Of a DNA stretch of 64,000 bases, positions 8,465 to 16,645 are shown piece after piece. Numbering within the stretch: the stretch's first letter is position 1; every line of letters starts with the position of its first letter. The DNA comes from Saccharospirillum alexandrii (GTDB taxonomy: Bacteria > Pseudomonadota > Gammaproteobacteria > Pseudomonadales > Natronospirillaceae). The notes under the pieces were generated by a model. The model was not told the origin of the DNA, did not search any database, and saw only the letters and a program-made list of their open reading frames with translations. A program made the translations under genes and the position numbers. The stretch is taken from positions 1,046,749 to 1,110,748 of the forward strand of contig NZ_RCIP01000001.1 of the NCBI RefSeq assembly GCF_004000275.1. The letters are read 5' to 3'.

Positions 8465-11118
8465 CCGATCGCCGTCTGCACACCACCTGCGCCTATTGCG
8501 GCGTTGGCTGCGGCGTGGAAATTCCGCGCAGCGGCGACCGTGATATTCAGGTGCGGGGCCTGGCCGATCACCCGGCCAACCAGGGGCGACTCTGTGTGAA
8601 GGGTACGCATTTGGGTGAGGTACTGCCGCTGCAACAACGCCTGTTGCGACCCAGGCTGGCGGGGGAGACCGTCAGCTGGGACACCGCACTCGACTTTATC
8701 AGCCAGAAAATCGACAGAGCCCGCACTGAAACGGGACCCGACAGCCTTGGTCTTTATCTCTCCGGGCAACTTCTAACTGAAGATTATTACGTCGCCAACA
8801 AACTCGCCAAAGGCTTTCTTGGCACTGCGAACCTGGATACCAATTCACGACTGTGCATGTCGTCGGCCGTTGCCGCCTATCAGCAATCGCTGGGGGAAGA
8901 TGCCGTACCCGGTTGTTATGACGACCTGGAACAGGCCGATCTGGTGATACTGGTGGGCTCCAACCTGGCCTGGGCCCACCCGGTGTTGTTTCAGCGGTTG
9001 CAGGCAGCACGTAAAGCCCGGCCACACATGCGGCTTGTGGTTATTGACCCGCGCGCTACCGATACCAGTCGGGCGGCCGACTTGCACCTGCCACTCAAAC
9101 CCGGCACTGATGGCCGGCTGTTCAACGGCGCACTGGCCTGGCTTGCGGAACACAACGCGCTGGACGCCGATTTTATTGATCACCATACCGAGCAATTTGA
9201 AGACACCCTGGTCGCCGCCCGTCACCATGCCGGCGCGAATTGGGCGGCCCTAGCTGACGATTGTGGACTGGCACTGGGTGACCTGCAGCAATTCTTTGAC
9301 TGGTTAACCACGACACCCAAAACCGTCACCGCCTGGTCGATGGGCATTAACCAGAGCCGCTCCGGTGTAGCCAAAAGCCAGGCGATTATTAATGTGCACC
9401 TGGCCACAGGCCGCATTGGCAAAGTGGGCGCCTCGCCGTTTTCCATCACAGGCCAACCCAACGCCATGGGCGGCCGGGAAGTCGGTGGCCTGGCCAATCA
9501 ACTGGCCAGCCACCGGGGTTTTACCGAAACGGATTGCGATGCTGTAGCCCGATTCTGGAATGCACACGACATCGCCCGTAAACCCGGTTTGAAAGCGGTT
9601 GATTTATTCGAAGCAGCTGCCAGAGGAGACATAAAGGTTCTGTGGATCATGGCCACAAATCCGCTGGCCAGCCTGCCCGACGCCAACCGGGTGCGCGAAG
9701 CCCTGGCCCGGGTCGAGACCGTCATTGTCTCGGATGTGGTCACTGACAACGACACTCTGGCCTACGCCGATGTCATCTTGCCGGCTCTCGCCTGGGGCGA
9801 GAAAGACGGTACCGTCACCAACTCCGAACGCTGCCTGTCGAGACAGCGTGGCTTTCTGTTACCACCGGGTGAGGCGAAACCCGACTGGTGGTCCCTGGCT
9901 GAGGTCGGAAAACGGCTTGGTTATAAAGCGGCCTTTAACTTCAGTGGCCCAGCTGACATCTTTGCCGAACACGCTGCTCTGAGCGTCTTTGAACCGGCAC
10001 CCAACCGGCAATTTGGCTTACACCCGTTAACCAAGCTGACGCCGCGTGAATATGACAACCTGGCACCCAGCCAGTGGCCTTATGACGCCGAGGGCCAATC
10101 CCGTGCCAGGTTGTTTGGTGATGGCCGCTTTGCAACGCCGAATGGCCGTGCGCAGTTTATACCCGTCGCGCCCGCCGAGCCCGACACGGCAGATGGACAG
10201 TTGAGGCTGAACACTGGTCGTCTGCGCGATCAGTGGCACACCATGACCCGCACGGGTCTGGTCAGTCGCCTTGGCCAACACCGACCGGATTTTTGCCTCA
10301 CCTTGCACCCGGCCGATGCAGCCGAACGTGGTCTGATCGAGGGCCAGCCGGTCACAATAACCAATGTGATTGGCCAGTTTGCCGCCGTTCTTGCTCTGGA
10401 CAGCACCCAGCGCCGCGGAGATGCTTTTGCACCCATGCACTGGAACGATACCTTTGCCGCAGCGGGCGGTGTCGCCCGGGTGATTCCACCCATTGTCGAT
10501 CCGCAATCGGGTCAGCCGGAAAGCAAACATGCTCTGGTGTCAGTGGAGCCGATGTCACTCAGGTGTTCGGGTGTCTACATTGGCGAGCACCTGCCCGACG
10601 CCCTCTCTCGAGGAGCCGTCTGGTTTAAACGCTCGCTGGGCGCGCTGTGGCTGTGGACCCTGTTCTATACCGATCGAACTCTACGTGAGGTATCTGAACA
10701 CTGGCAAAACGGTGTGTCCGACACTGGCATTACCCTGACGGATTCAGAGCAGCACTGGTTTCAACAGGCCAGCCCCCCGGGCCAGACACCCGCTTACTGG
10801 CTCGGCCTGAGTGACCGGCAACGGCCGGTGCCGGATACCGACTGGCTGCAGCAACACTGGCAGAATGATGACGTGCCTCTGGAGGACTGGTTGGCAGGCA
10901 AACCGGGTGAAGCGGACCCGCGTGGCAATCTGATCTGCACCTGTTATTCCGTGTACGAACGGGACATAAAGACTTACCTGACCCGACATCCGGAGGCCGG
11001 ATTGGCCGAGCTTCAACGCGCCTTAAAATGCAGCACGCAATGCGGCAGTTGCCTGGAGGAAGTCGGTGCCCTTGTGCAGACGTGCAAAGTAACACCCGTA
11101 CAGGTCGGAACCGCCTGA
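8461..11118 (+). CDS. nasA: Assimilatory nitrate reductase catalytic subunit
   Basis: Molybdenum bis-MGD enzyme reducing nitrate to nitrite in the cytoplasm; 885 residues. N-terminal [4Fe-4S] ligands are Cys10, Cys13, Cys17 and Cys45. The Mo-binding cysteine is Cys132 in NSRLCMSS. The molydopterin-binding region (SMGINQSRSG, VVIDPRATDTS) and the C-terminal MoPterin-binding barrel follow. The end carries a BFD-type [2Fe-2S] domain with Cys826-x-Cys828 and Cys861-x2-Cys864, present in longer NasA proteins and the probable entry point for electrons from the flavoprotein. The start at 8461 overlaps nirD; a longer frame starting at 8383 lies inside nirD and is rejected. It ends only two bases before the convergent neighbour. 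Confidence 0.95.
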   Translation: MTDRRLHTTCAYCGVGCGVEIPRSGDRDIQVRGLADHPANQGRLCVKGTHLGEVLPLQQRLLRPRLAGETVSWDTALDFISQKIDRARTETGPDSLGLYLSGQLLTEDYYVANKLAKGFLGTANLDTNSRLCMSSAVAAYQQSLGEDAVPGCYDDLEQADLVILVGSNLAWAHPVLFQRLQAARKARPHMRLVVIDPRATDTSRAADLHLPLKPGTDGRLFNGALAWLAEHNALDADFIDHHTEQFEDTLVAARHHAGANWAALADDCGLALGDLQQFFDWLTTTPKTVTAWSMGINQSRSGVAKSQAIINVHLATGRIGKVGASPFSITGQPNAMGGREVGGLANQLASHRGFTETDCDAVARFWNAHDIARKPGLKAVDLFEAAARGDIKVLWIMATNPLASLPDANRVREALARVETVIVSDVVTDNDTLAYADVILPALAWGEKDGTVTNSERCLSRQRGFLLPPGEAKPDWWSLAEVGKRLGYKAAFNFSGPADIFAEHAALSVFEPAPNRQFGLHPLTKLTPREYDNLAPSQWPYDAEGQSRARLFGDGRFATPNGRAQFIPVAPAEPDTADGQLRLNTGRLRDQWHTMTRTGLVSRLGQHRPDFCLTLHPADAAERGLIEGQPVTITNVIGQFAAVLALDSTQRRGDAFAPMHWNDTFAAAGGVARVIPPIVDPQSGQPESKHALVSVEPMSLRCSGVYIGEHLPDALSRGAVWFKRSLGALWLWTLFYTDRTLREVSEHWQNGVSDTGITLTDSEQHWFQQASPPGQTPAYWLGLSDRQRPVPDTDWLQQHWQNDDVPLEDWLAGKPGEADPRGNLICTCYSVYERDIKTYLTRHPEAGLAELQRALKCSTQCGSCLEEVGALVQTCKVTPVQVGTA

Positions 11119-11120
11119 AG

Positions 11121-12374
11121 CTATTGCAATCCCCGGAGGGCATTTTCAACGTTCACGCCAGCCACCAGCATGCCAATCAGGTCACCGTTGGTATCGCGGA
11201 TCGGCAAGGCGATCTGGGACAAAAACTGACGGGTGGATTCATCGTAGGCAATGGCGTCGATCTGAACCGGCTCGCGCCGGGTAACTATGGCGTCGAATGG
11301 CCCCTCATCGCCCTGAAACCAGTCGGACGTGATGTTACTGGTGCCCAGGGTGATGCCGTGAATATCGGTGATGAACAGTTCACTGAACACCCCCTGAGAC
11401 TGGCGACGAATCAGTGCCAAGCGGGTCGAGAGGTCACGGCTGAGCACCTCAGCGATCAGGTCGAAATCACCGGTTCGAACTTCGTCGACCCATTGCCGGT
11501 CAATCCGGCTGATTTCATCAGGGGGTAAATGCTGGTTGCGCGCATTGGCCAGCAGAACCGGCTCGCGCACCCAGTCCGACGCCAGCCAGCGCGACAGGGG
11601 CTCAACCAGATTGGCCAGCGACTGCTCATTCTCAGCGGTTAACCCAACCTGTTCAATACGGCATCCGGTAGCGGCGGTGTTGAAATCACCGATAAACCCG
11701 GGGTGTTCGCGGGAGAACGCCTTGGTAATGTACAAACCAAGCGGAATAAACCCAACAAAGCGCTGATTGATGGCAGACAGTTCCCCATTCAAACGAGCCA
11801 CGGCCTCGTTAAAAACGGTTTCACTCACCAGTAAATGCCGCGCGCGGCCCGCCAAAAAGGCACGGATCAGGCTATCAGTCGACCCTACGCTGAAGAATTC
11901 GCTAAACCCCTGACTTTGCAGCCAGATGGCCTGATAGGTGCCGTTCATGACCAGAACGGTTTCATCCCTGAGGTCTTCCAGGGTGGCATCCGACACATCA
12001 TCCAGGCTGTACCAGTACCAGGATTCCAGCAACAACGGATCGGACAATACCGCAAAATCATCGCTGCTCGCGTTTTGCACATAGAGAAACCAGCCATCAA
12101 TATCACCCCGGTGAGCCAGACGCACCACTCTGGGCCAGGGTGCAATGGCCGTCTGAAAGTGGTAACCGGGCAACTGCTCAAAGACACAGTCCAGGGTATG
12201 CTTCGCATCGCCCCGTAACGATTGATCGGGAGATTCAAACAAATACGGTGGCATGATGTCTGTCCCCAAACGGAGAATCGTCTCGGCCCTGGTAGCAAAC
12301 GAGACGCTGCCCAGACCCAAGCTGATCAGCAATGATACATACACCTTCAAACTGGCCGAACGCATCAGACCCAC
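11121..12374 (-). CDS. Orphan periplasmic binding protein fused to a PDC-like sensor domain
   Basis: A 417-residue exported protein. A signal peptide covers about residues 1-30 (hydrophobic VYVSLLISLGLGSVSFA, then TRAE). Residues about 33-250 form an SBP_bac_3-like domain (LRLGTDIMPPYLFE opening, GDIDGWFLYVQN). Residues about 285-417 look like a Cache/PDC sensor: LFITDIHGITLGTSN, then FLSQIALPIRDTNGDLIGML. No output domain or membrane anchor follows, so it would be a soluble periplasmic two-domain ligand binder. It lies 82 bp downstream of doeC on the same strand but beyond a hairpin, so it may or may not belong to the ectoine operon. No transporter genes adjoin it. ATG at 12374 or the nearby ATG at 12365 are both possible. 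Confidence 0.7.
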   Translation of the reverse strand: MGLMRSASLKVYVSLLISLGLGSVSFATRAETILRLGTDIMPPYLFESPDQSLRGDAKHTLDCVFEQLPGYHFQTAIAPWPRVVRLAHRGDIDGWFLYVQNASSDDFAVLSDPLLLESWYWYSLDDVSDATLEDLRDETVLVMNGTYQAIWLQSQGFSEFFSVGSTDSLIRAFLAGRARHLLVSETVFNEAVARLNGELSAINQRFVGFIPLGLYITKAFSREHPGFIGDFNTAATGCRIEQVGLTAENEQSLANLVEPLSRWLASDWVREPVLLANARNQHLPPDEISRIDRQWVDEVRTGDFDLIAEVLSRDLSTRLALIRRQSQGVFSELFITDIHGITLGTSNITSDWFQGDEGPFDAIVTRREPVQIDAIAYDESTRQFLSQIALPIRDTNGDLIGMLVAGVNVENALRGLQ

Positions 12375-12416
12375 TCATCCCATGAAGCAATAAGCAGAGT
12401 GTAGTCCGGTTTTCCG

Positions 12417-12446
12417 AAAACACCGTGCCTCCGGGCGGAGGCACGG
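12417..12446 (-). terminator. Hairpin ending the ectoine operon
   Basis: Stem of 10 bp (12423-12432 with 12437-12446) and GGGC loop. On the minus strand it is followed by GTTTT. It is placed eleven bases after the doeC stop. The T tract is short, so termination may be partial. Confidence 0.6.
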
Positions 12447-12456
12447 TTGTAGCGCG

Positions 12457-13830
12457 TTAACTGCCCTGTTTGGGGCCTATCCAGACTTGCTGGGCGTTAA
12501 CAAATTCGCGAATGCCGTGGGGCCCCAATTCCCGGCCAATGCCGGATCGTTTGATGCCACCACTGGGCAAACACGGGTCGGTTTTGACAATCCCGTTCAC
12601 CGCAACCTGGCCAACTTCAAGCCGGCGCGCAATGGCTTCGCCGCGATCAGCACGGGTCCACACCGCTGCAGCCAGACCGTAGTCACTGTTATTGGCAATG
12701 GCGATGGCCTGCTCTTCATTCTCGGCCTTCATAATCACGGCAACCGGACCAAAGGTTTCTTCACAGCTGGCTACCATCGACTCGGTTACATCAACCAGTA
12801 AGGTAACCGGATAAAAGTAACCGGGACCGGCGGGCATTTCACCGCCGAGCAAACAGCGCGCTCCAGCGTCGACCGATGCAGTCACCTGACGATGCAGGTT
12901 ATCGCGCAAATCAGACCGGGCAATCGGGCCGATGTCGGTGCTTTCCTCGCGTGGATCGCCCATTTTCAACCGGGCCAGCCGTTCATGCACTTTTTCGACC
13001 AGGCTGTCATAGACCGATGCTTCAACAATGATGCGTTTGGCGGCAATGCAGCTCTGACCGGCATTGATGATGCGCGACAACGTAATGATGTCGGCCGCTT
13101 CATCGAGATTGGCGTCCGCCAATACAATGCAGGGGTCTGAGCCACCCAGTTCCAGTACCGAATGTTTGATTTCAGAAGCGGCAATGGACGCCACCGCACC
13201 GCCGCCTTTTTCAGAGCCGGTAAACGATACCGCTTGAATGCGCTTGTCGCGAATCACCGCTTCAACCGCTGGCGTTTCCAGCGGCAGGTTCTGAAAAATA
13301 TCGGCCGGTGCACCCACCTGAACAAACAGATCGGCAATCGCCTGAGCACAGGCAGGCACGTGCGGATCGTGTTTCATGACGCAGGTATTGCCCGCCATCA
13401 GCGTCGGCGCGGCATATCGGAACGCCAGCCAAAACGGCGCGTTCCAGGGCAAGATGCCAAGAATAACGCCCAGCGGCAAATGCTGCACGTAACTCAGCGT
13501 TGCATCGGAACCCAGAGTCTGCGGCTGCAAATAGGCCTCGGCGTTTTCCGCATAGTGCTCAGCGCACCAGGCCGATTTGATGACTTCAGCACGGGCTTCC
13601 TTGATCGGCTTGCCCATTTCTTCAGTCATCAGAATGGCCAGACGGTCGACATCCTCACGCATCAGCCTGGCGACTTTCAGCAATACCTCGGCGCGCTCGT
13701 TGAAGGAGCGGGTCCGCCAGCTCTTGAAAGCCGTTTCGGCACGCGACAGGATATCCTCAACCTGTGCGGAGGTGGCCGCAGGCACTTCATGCAGAAGCTT
13801 GCCTGTGGACGGATCGGTGGCGGTCAACAT
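12457..13830 (-). CDS. doeC: Aldehyde dehydrogenase, probable aspartate-semialdehyde dehydrogenase DoeC
   Basis: NAD(P)-dependent aldehyde dehydrogenase of 457 residues in the succinate-semialdehyde dehydrogenase branch. Visible motifs: GILPWNAPFWLAFR, nucleotide-binding SFTGSEKGGG, glutamate in LELGGSDPC, and catalytic Cys261 in INAGQSCIAAKR. As last gene of the ectoine cluster it should oxidise L-aspartate semialdehyde, formed from diaminobutyrate, to aspartate. Sequence alone would also fit succinate semialdehyde; the neighbours decide. ATG at 13830 has CGAGGAGAACGAG upstream on the minus strand. The gap to doeA is 30 bp. Confidence 0.88.
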   Translation of the reverse strand: MLTATDPSTGKLLHEVPAATSAQVEDILSRAETAFKSWRTRSFNERAEVLLKVARLMREDVDRLAILMTEEMGKPIKEARAEVIKSAWCAEHYAENAEAYLQPQTLGSDATLSYVQHLPLGVILGILPWNAPFWLAFRYAAPTLMAGNTCVMKHDPHVPACAQAIADLFVQVGAPADIFQNLPLETPAVEAVIRDKRIQAVSFTGSEKGGGAVASIAASEIKHSVLELGGSDPCIVLADANLDEAADIITLSRIINAGQSCIAAKRIIVEASVYDSLVEKVHERLARLKMGDPREESTDIGPIARSDLRDNLHRQVTASVDAGARCLLGGEMPAGPGYFYPVTLLVDVTESMVASCEETFGPVAVIMKAENEEQAIAIANNSDYGLAAAVWTRADRGEAIARRLEVGQVAVNGIVKTDPCLPSGGIKRSGIGRELGPHGIREFVNAQQVWIGPKQGS

Positions 13831-13860
13831 GTCTCGTTCTCCTCGGTTTATCGCTATGGC

Positions 13861-15216
13861 TTAAGAGCCAGCCACTTCACTGCTGGCTTTTTCGCTGTTC
13901 TTGCTGCTGACGTTTTTGGACGAATCGCGAGACGTTCCCTTTCGCTTGGCCGTATTCTCATCTGCCTTGAGTTGCGATTCTGCGCTGAGTGGCTTGCCCG
14001 ACACATCGGTTAACCGGGCTGGCGTATTCGCATTGAGCTCACGCGCTGCAAATTCCGGTTTGACGACGAAGTCTTCATCCAGATCGAAAAAGGACTGGCA
14101 GCCTCGATCGGTCACATAAATGGTGTCTGATATCCCAACGGTCTTGTTGCCATCGACACCCCACATCCAGGGAATGATGTGAAACGTCATGCCCTCGCGC
14201 AGCACCTGAGAGTCACCTTGCTTGAGACTGATGATGTAACCCTCGTCCCAGCTTGGCGGAAAGGCGATGCCGATCGAATACCCGGAACGAGTGACCAGCC
14301 GCGCCCCGACGTCGTTGTCGGTGATGATGTTGCGCACCAGATTATCAACGTCCGACACCGTCAGCCCGGGTCGAATCAGTTTCTTCACTTCACGCAGCGC
14401 ATGCTTCATACGCTCTTGGGCGTGGTGCATCGACGCCGACAAATCCCCCAGCACAATGGTGCGCATCATGGCGGTGTGATAGCGCCGGTAACAGCCGCCC
14501 ACTTCCAGAAATACGTGTTCACCCGGTTGCACTGTGCGCCCTTCCCAGGTGGCATGGCCGATCATCGACCGGGGACCGGAGGTCACGTACGGCATCACCG
14601 CCGGCGGCTCACCACCGGCACGAAACATGGCGGCCGAAATGGCCGCACCGATGTCGTTCTCGGTGGCTCCGGCCACCGTGGCTTCGAAACCGGCTTTCAT
14701 ACCGGCCTCGGTGGCCCGGGCGGCCTTGCGCATCACATCCAGCTCGGCCGGTGACTTGCAGATGCGCCCTTCCTCGACAATGCCAAAACAATCGTTCAGG
14801 GAACCGTCCAGAAAGGTGGTGTGAATGCTGTCCTGATGATAGGCCGGGAAAAAATAGCTGTTACGTTCGTAGCCAATGCTCTTCCCGTTCAGGCCAAACT
14901 CGCGCAACGCCTCGACCAACATCTGAATGGCATCACCCGTGTCCGGGTAGGGCCGGGTACGCTCCACCCAGGTTCGGGCGTGAACATTCGACTCTTCCAG
15001 CGCCCGGGTGATCATGAACGGCTCGTCCTCCAGCGGCACAACAAGTGCCTGAAAGAAAGAGTACCCGGTGGTCTGATAATCGGTCAGATACATCAGGTTT
15101 TCCGGGTCGGTGATCACCACTGCATCCAGCAACCGGCTGGCCATACGCTCGCGCAGTCCGTCCAGTCGACGCACGTACTCATCGAATGGAAACGTCATGT
15201 CCTCGCGTTGCTTCAT
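13861..15216 (-). CDS. doeA: Ectoine hydrolase
   Basis: M24-type creatinase-like hydrolase that opens ectoine to N-acetyl-diaminobutyrate. The N-terminal region EYVRRLDGLRERM, the ITDPENLMYLTDYQTTGYSF segment and the GHATWEGRTVQPGEH part are highly characteristic of DoeA/EutD, which is a metal-free relative of creatinase. It has 451 residues against about 400 in described homologues: after about residue 395 there is a Ser/Lys/Glu-rich low-complexity tail (GTSRDSSKNVSSKNSEKASS) ending the protein. The ATG at 15216 overlaps the upstream TGA by four bases and has GGAGG close by; an internal ATG at 15198 is an alternative start. Confidence 0.92.
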   Translation of the reverse strand: MKQREDMTFPFDEYVRRLDGLRERMASRLLDAVVITDPENLMYLTDYQTTGYSFFQALVVPLEDEPFMITRALEESNVHARTWVERTRPYPDTGDAIQMLVEALREFGLNGKSIGYERNSYFFPAYHQDSIHTTFLDGSLNDCFGIVEEGRICKSPAELDVMRKAARATEAGMKAGFEATVAGATENDIGAAISAAMFRAGGEPPAVMPYVTSGPRSMIGHATWEGRTVQPGEHVFLEVGGCYRRYHTAMMRTIVLGDLSASMHHAQERMKHALREVKKLIRPGLTVSDVDNLVRNIITDNDVGARLVTRSGYSIGIAFPPSWDEGYIISLKQGDSQVLREGMTFHIIPWMWGVDGNKTVGISDTIYVTDRGCQSFFDLDEDFVVKPEFAARELNANTPARLTDVSGKPLSAESQLKADENTAKRKGTSRDSSKNVSSKNSEKASSEVAGS

Positions 15217-16490
15217 GCCGCCTCCAGTGCCTCTGAGATGGCTTTCGACAAGGTTGCCAGGCCTTCGTGCAAGTCGGCGTTGGGAATCGTCAGTGGTGGA
15301 ATCAGTTTGAGCACCCGCCCGCCGATACCGCAGGCACCAATCAGCAAGCCTGCTTCAAAACACCGCCGTGCCACGTCTTTCGCCAGGGCTCCGTCGCCCA
15401 GATCAATGGCTTGCATCATGCCTTTACCACGCACCTGAAAGGCCTTGCTGCTGTGCTCGGCGCAGATGCCATCGAGATGTTCTTTCATTTCCTTGCCTTT
15501 GGTGACCACTTCGGTCATCAGGCTATCGTCTTTGAAGTAGCTCAGCGCCTGAACGCCGGCAACAAATGAAAAGCCCTGGCCGCGGAAGGTACCGGTGTGT
15601 TCACCCGGGCCCCAGTGCTTGTCGTGCTCCGGACGCACCAGGTTCATCGCCAGCGGTGTACCAAAGCCGCCAATACCTTTGGCCAGCGTTACGATGTCCG
15701 GGTCGAGGCCCATGTCGTCGAAGCTGAAGTACTTGCCGGTACGACCACACCCGGCTTGAATGTCGTCGATGATGAACAGGGCGCCCAGGTCGTGCGCCAA
15801 CTTTTGCACCGCCTGCAACCATTCTTTGGAGGCAACGTGCACACCGCCTTCAGCCTGAATGGCTTCAACCAAAAAGGCAGCAGGCGGCTCCAGGCCACTG
15901 CTCGGGTCGGCGTACAAGGCACGCAGGCGATCGACTGAATCAACACCACAGCCGAGCGTACAGCCTTTGCACTGAGTTTCGCAGCCAAAAGGCTGACGCA
16001 GCACATGGTTCAGTGGCACGCCAGCGGCGTTGCGGAAATAGCTGTTTGCGGTGGCGGCCAGTGCCCCCAGCGTCATGCCATGGAAGCCATGGCTGTAGGC
16101 CACAATGGTTTGCCGGCCGGTAACCTTACGCGCTAGTTTCATTGCCGCTTCAACCGCGTTGGTGCCAGTCGGGCCCATGAACTGCATTTTGTAATTCATC
16201 TTGCGCGGTTCAAGAATGGTCTGTGCAAATTCCTGAATGAAATCGCGTTTGACCGTGGTGTACATATCGAGGCTGTGTGCCACACCATCGTTCTGAATAA
16301 ACTCGATCAGCGCCTTTTTCATGCGCTCATTGTTGTGACCGAAGTTCAGTACACCGGCACCGGCAAAAAAATCCACATAGGATTTGCCCGCTTCATCGAC
16401 CTGGCGTGCATTCGACGCCGACTTGAACACTGTCGGATACAACCGGCAGTAGCCACGGATATCAGATTCCCACTTTTCAAATACGTCCAT
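15213..16490 (-). CDS. doeD: EctB-like diaminobutyrate aminotransferase acting in ectoine breakdown
   Basis: Class III PLP aminotransferase of 425 residues. Its opening (ESDIRGYCRLYPTVF, DFFAGAGVLNFGHNN) and FMGPTGTNAVEAAMKLAR are those of EctB, the biosynthetic diaminobutyrate transaminase, yet it lies within the degradation cluster, where the DoeD reaction (diaminobutyrate to aspartate semialdehyde) is needed. The PLP lysine is in TLAKGIGGFG and the cofactor aspartate in FIIDDIQAGCGRTG. An unusual feature near residues 170-181 is CETQCKGCTLGC (Cys-x3-Cys-x2-Cys-x3-Cys), where Halomonas EctB has no cysteines. The ATG at 16490 has GGAGGGG upstream. The symbol is by role in the pathway. Confidence 0.8.
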   Translation of the reverse strand: MDVFEKWESDIRGYCRLYPTVFKSASNARQVDEAGKSYVDFFAGAGVLNFGHNNERMKKALIEFIQNDGVAHSLDMYTTVKRDFIQEFAQTILEPRKMNYKMQFMGPTGTNAVEAAMKLARKVTGRQTIVAYSHGFHGMTLGALAATANSYFRNAAGVPLNHVLRQPFGCETQCKGCTLGCGVDSVDRLRALYADPSSGLEPPAAFLVEAIQAEGGVHVASKEWLQAVQKLAHDLGALFIIDDIQAGCGRTGKYFSFDDMGLDPDIVTLAKGIGGFGTPLAMNLVRPEHDKHWGPGEHTGTFRGQGFSFVAGVQALSYFKDDSLMTEVVTKGKEMKEHLDGICAEHSSKAFQVRGKGMMQAIDLGDGALAKDVARRCFEAGLLIGACGIGGRVLKLIPPLTIPNADLHEGLATLSKAISEALEAA

Positions 16491-16583
16491 TTCAACCCCT
16501 CCAGTTGTGTGTTGATAAAATCATTTTTATAACCCGGTCTGTTCGGTTCTAATTCACGGCACCGTGACATCGGGTGTGTTGGG

Positions 16584-16634
16584 TGGCACCGTTTCCATGA
16601 AACGGTGCCAGGCCAGACCCATCAGTGTCTGGCC
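16584..16634. other. Two tandem perfect hairpins between doeB2 and doeD
   Basis: First hairpin: 12-bp stem (16584-16595 with 16599-16610) and three-base loop. Second, directly adjoining: GGCCAGAC (16611-16618) with GTCTGGCC (16627-16634). Neither has a T tract on the minus strand. They sit between the doeB2 stop and the doeD start, and may act as RNA processing or stabilising elements that set different levels for the two transcript parts. Confidence 0.65.
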
Positions 16635-16645
16635 AGATAATCCGG

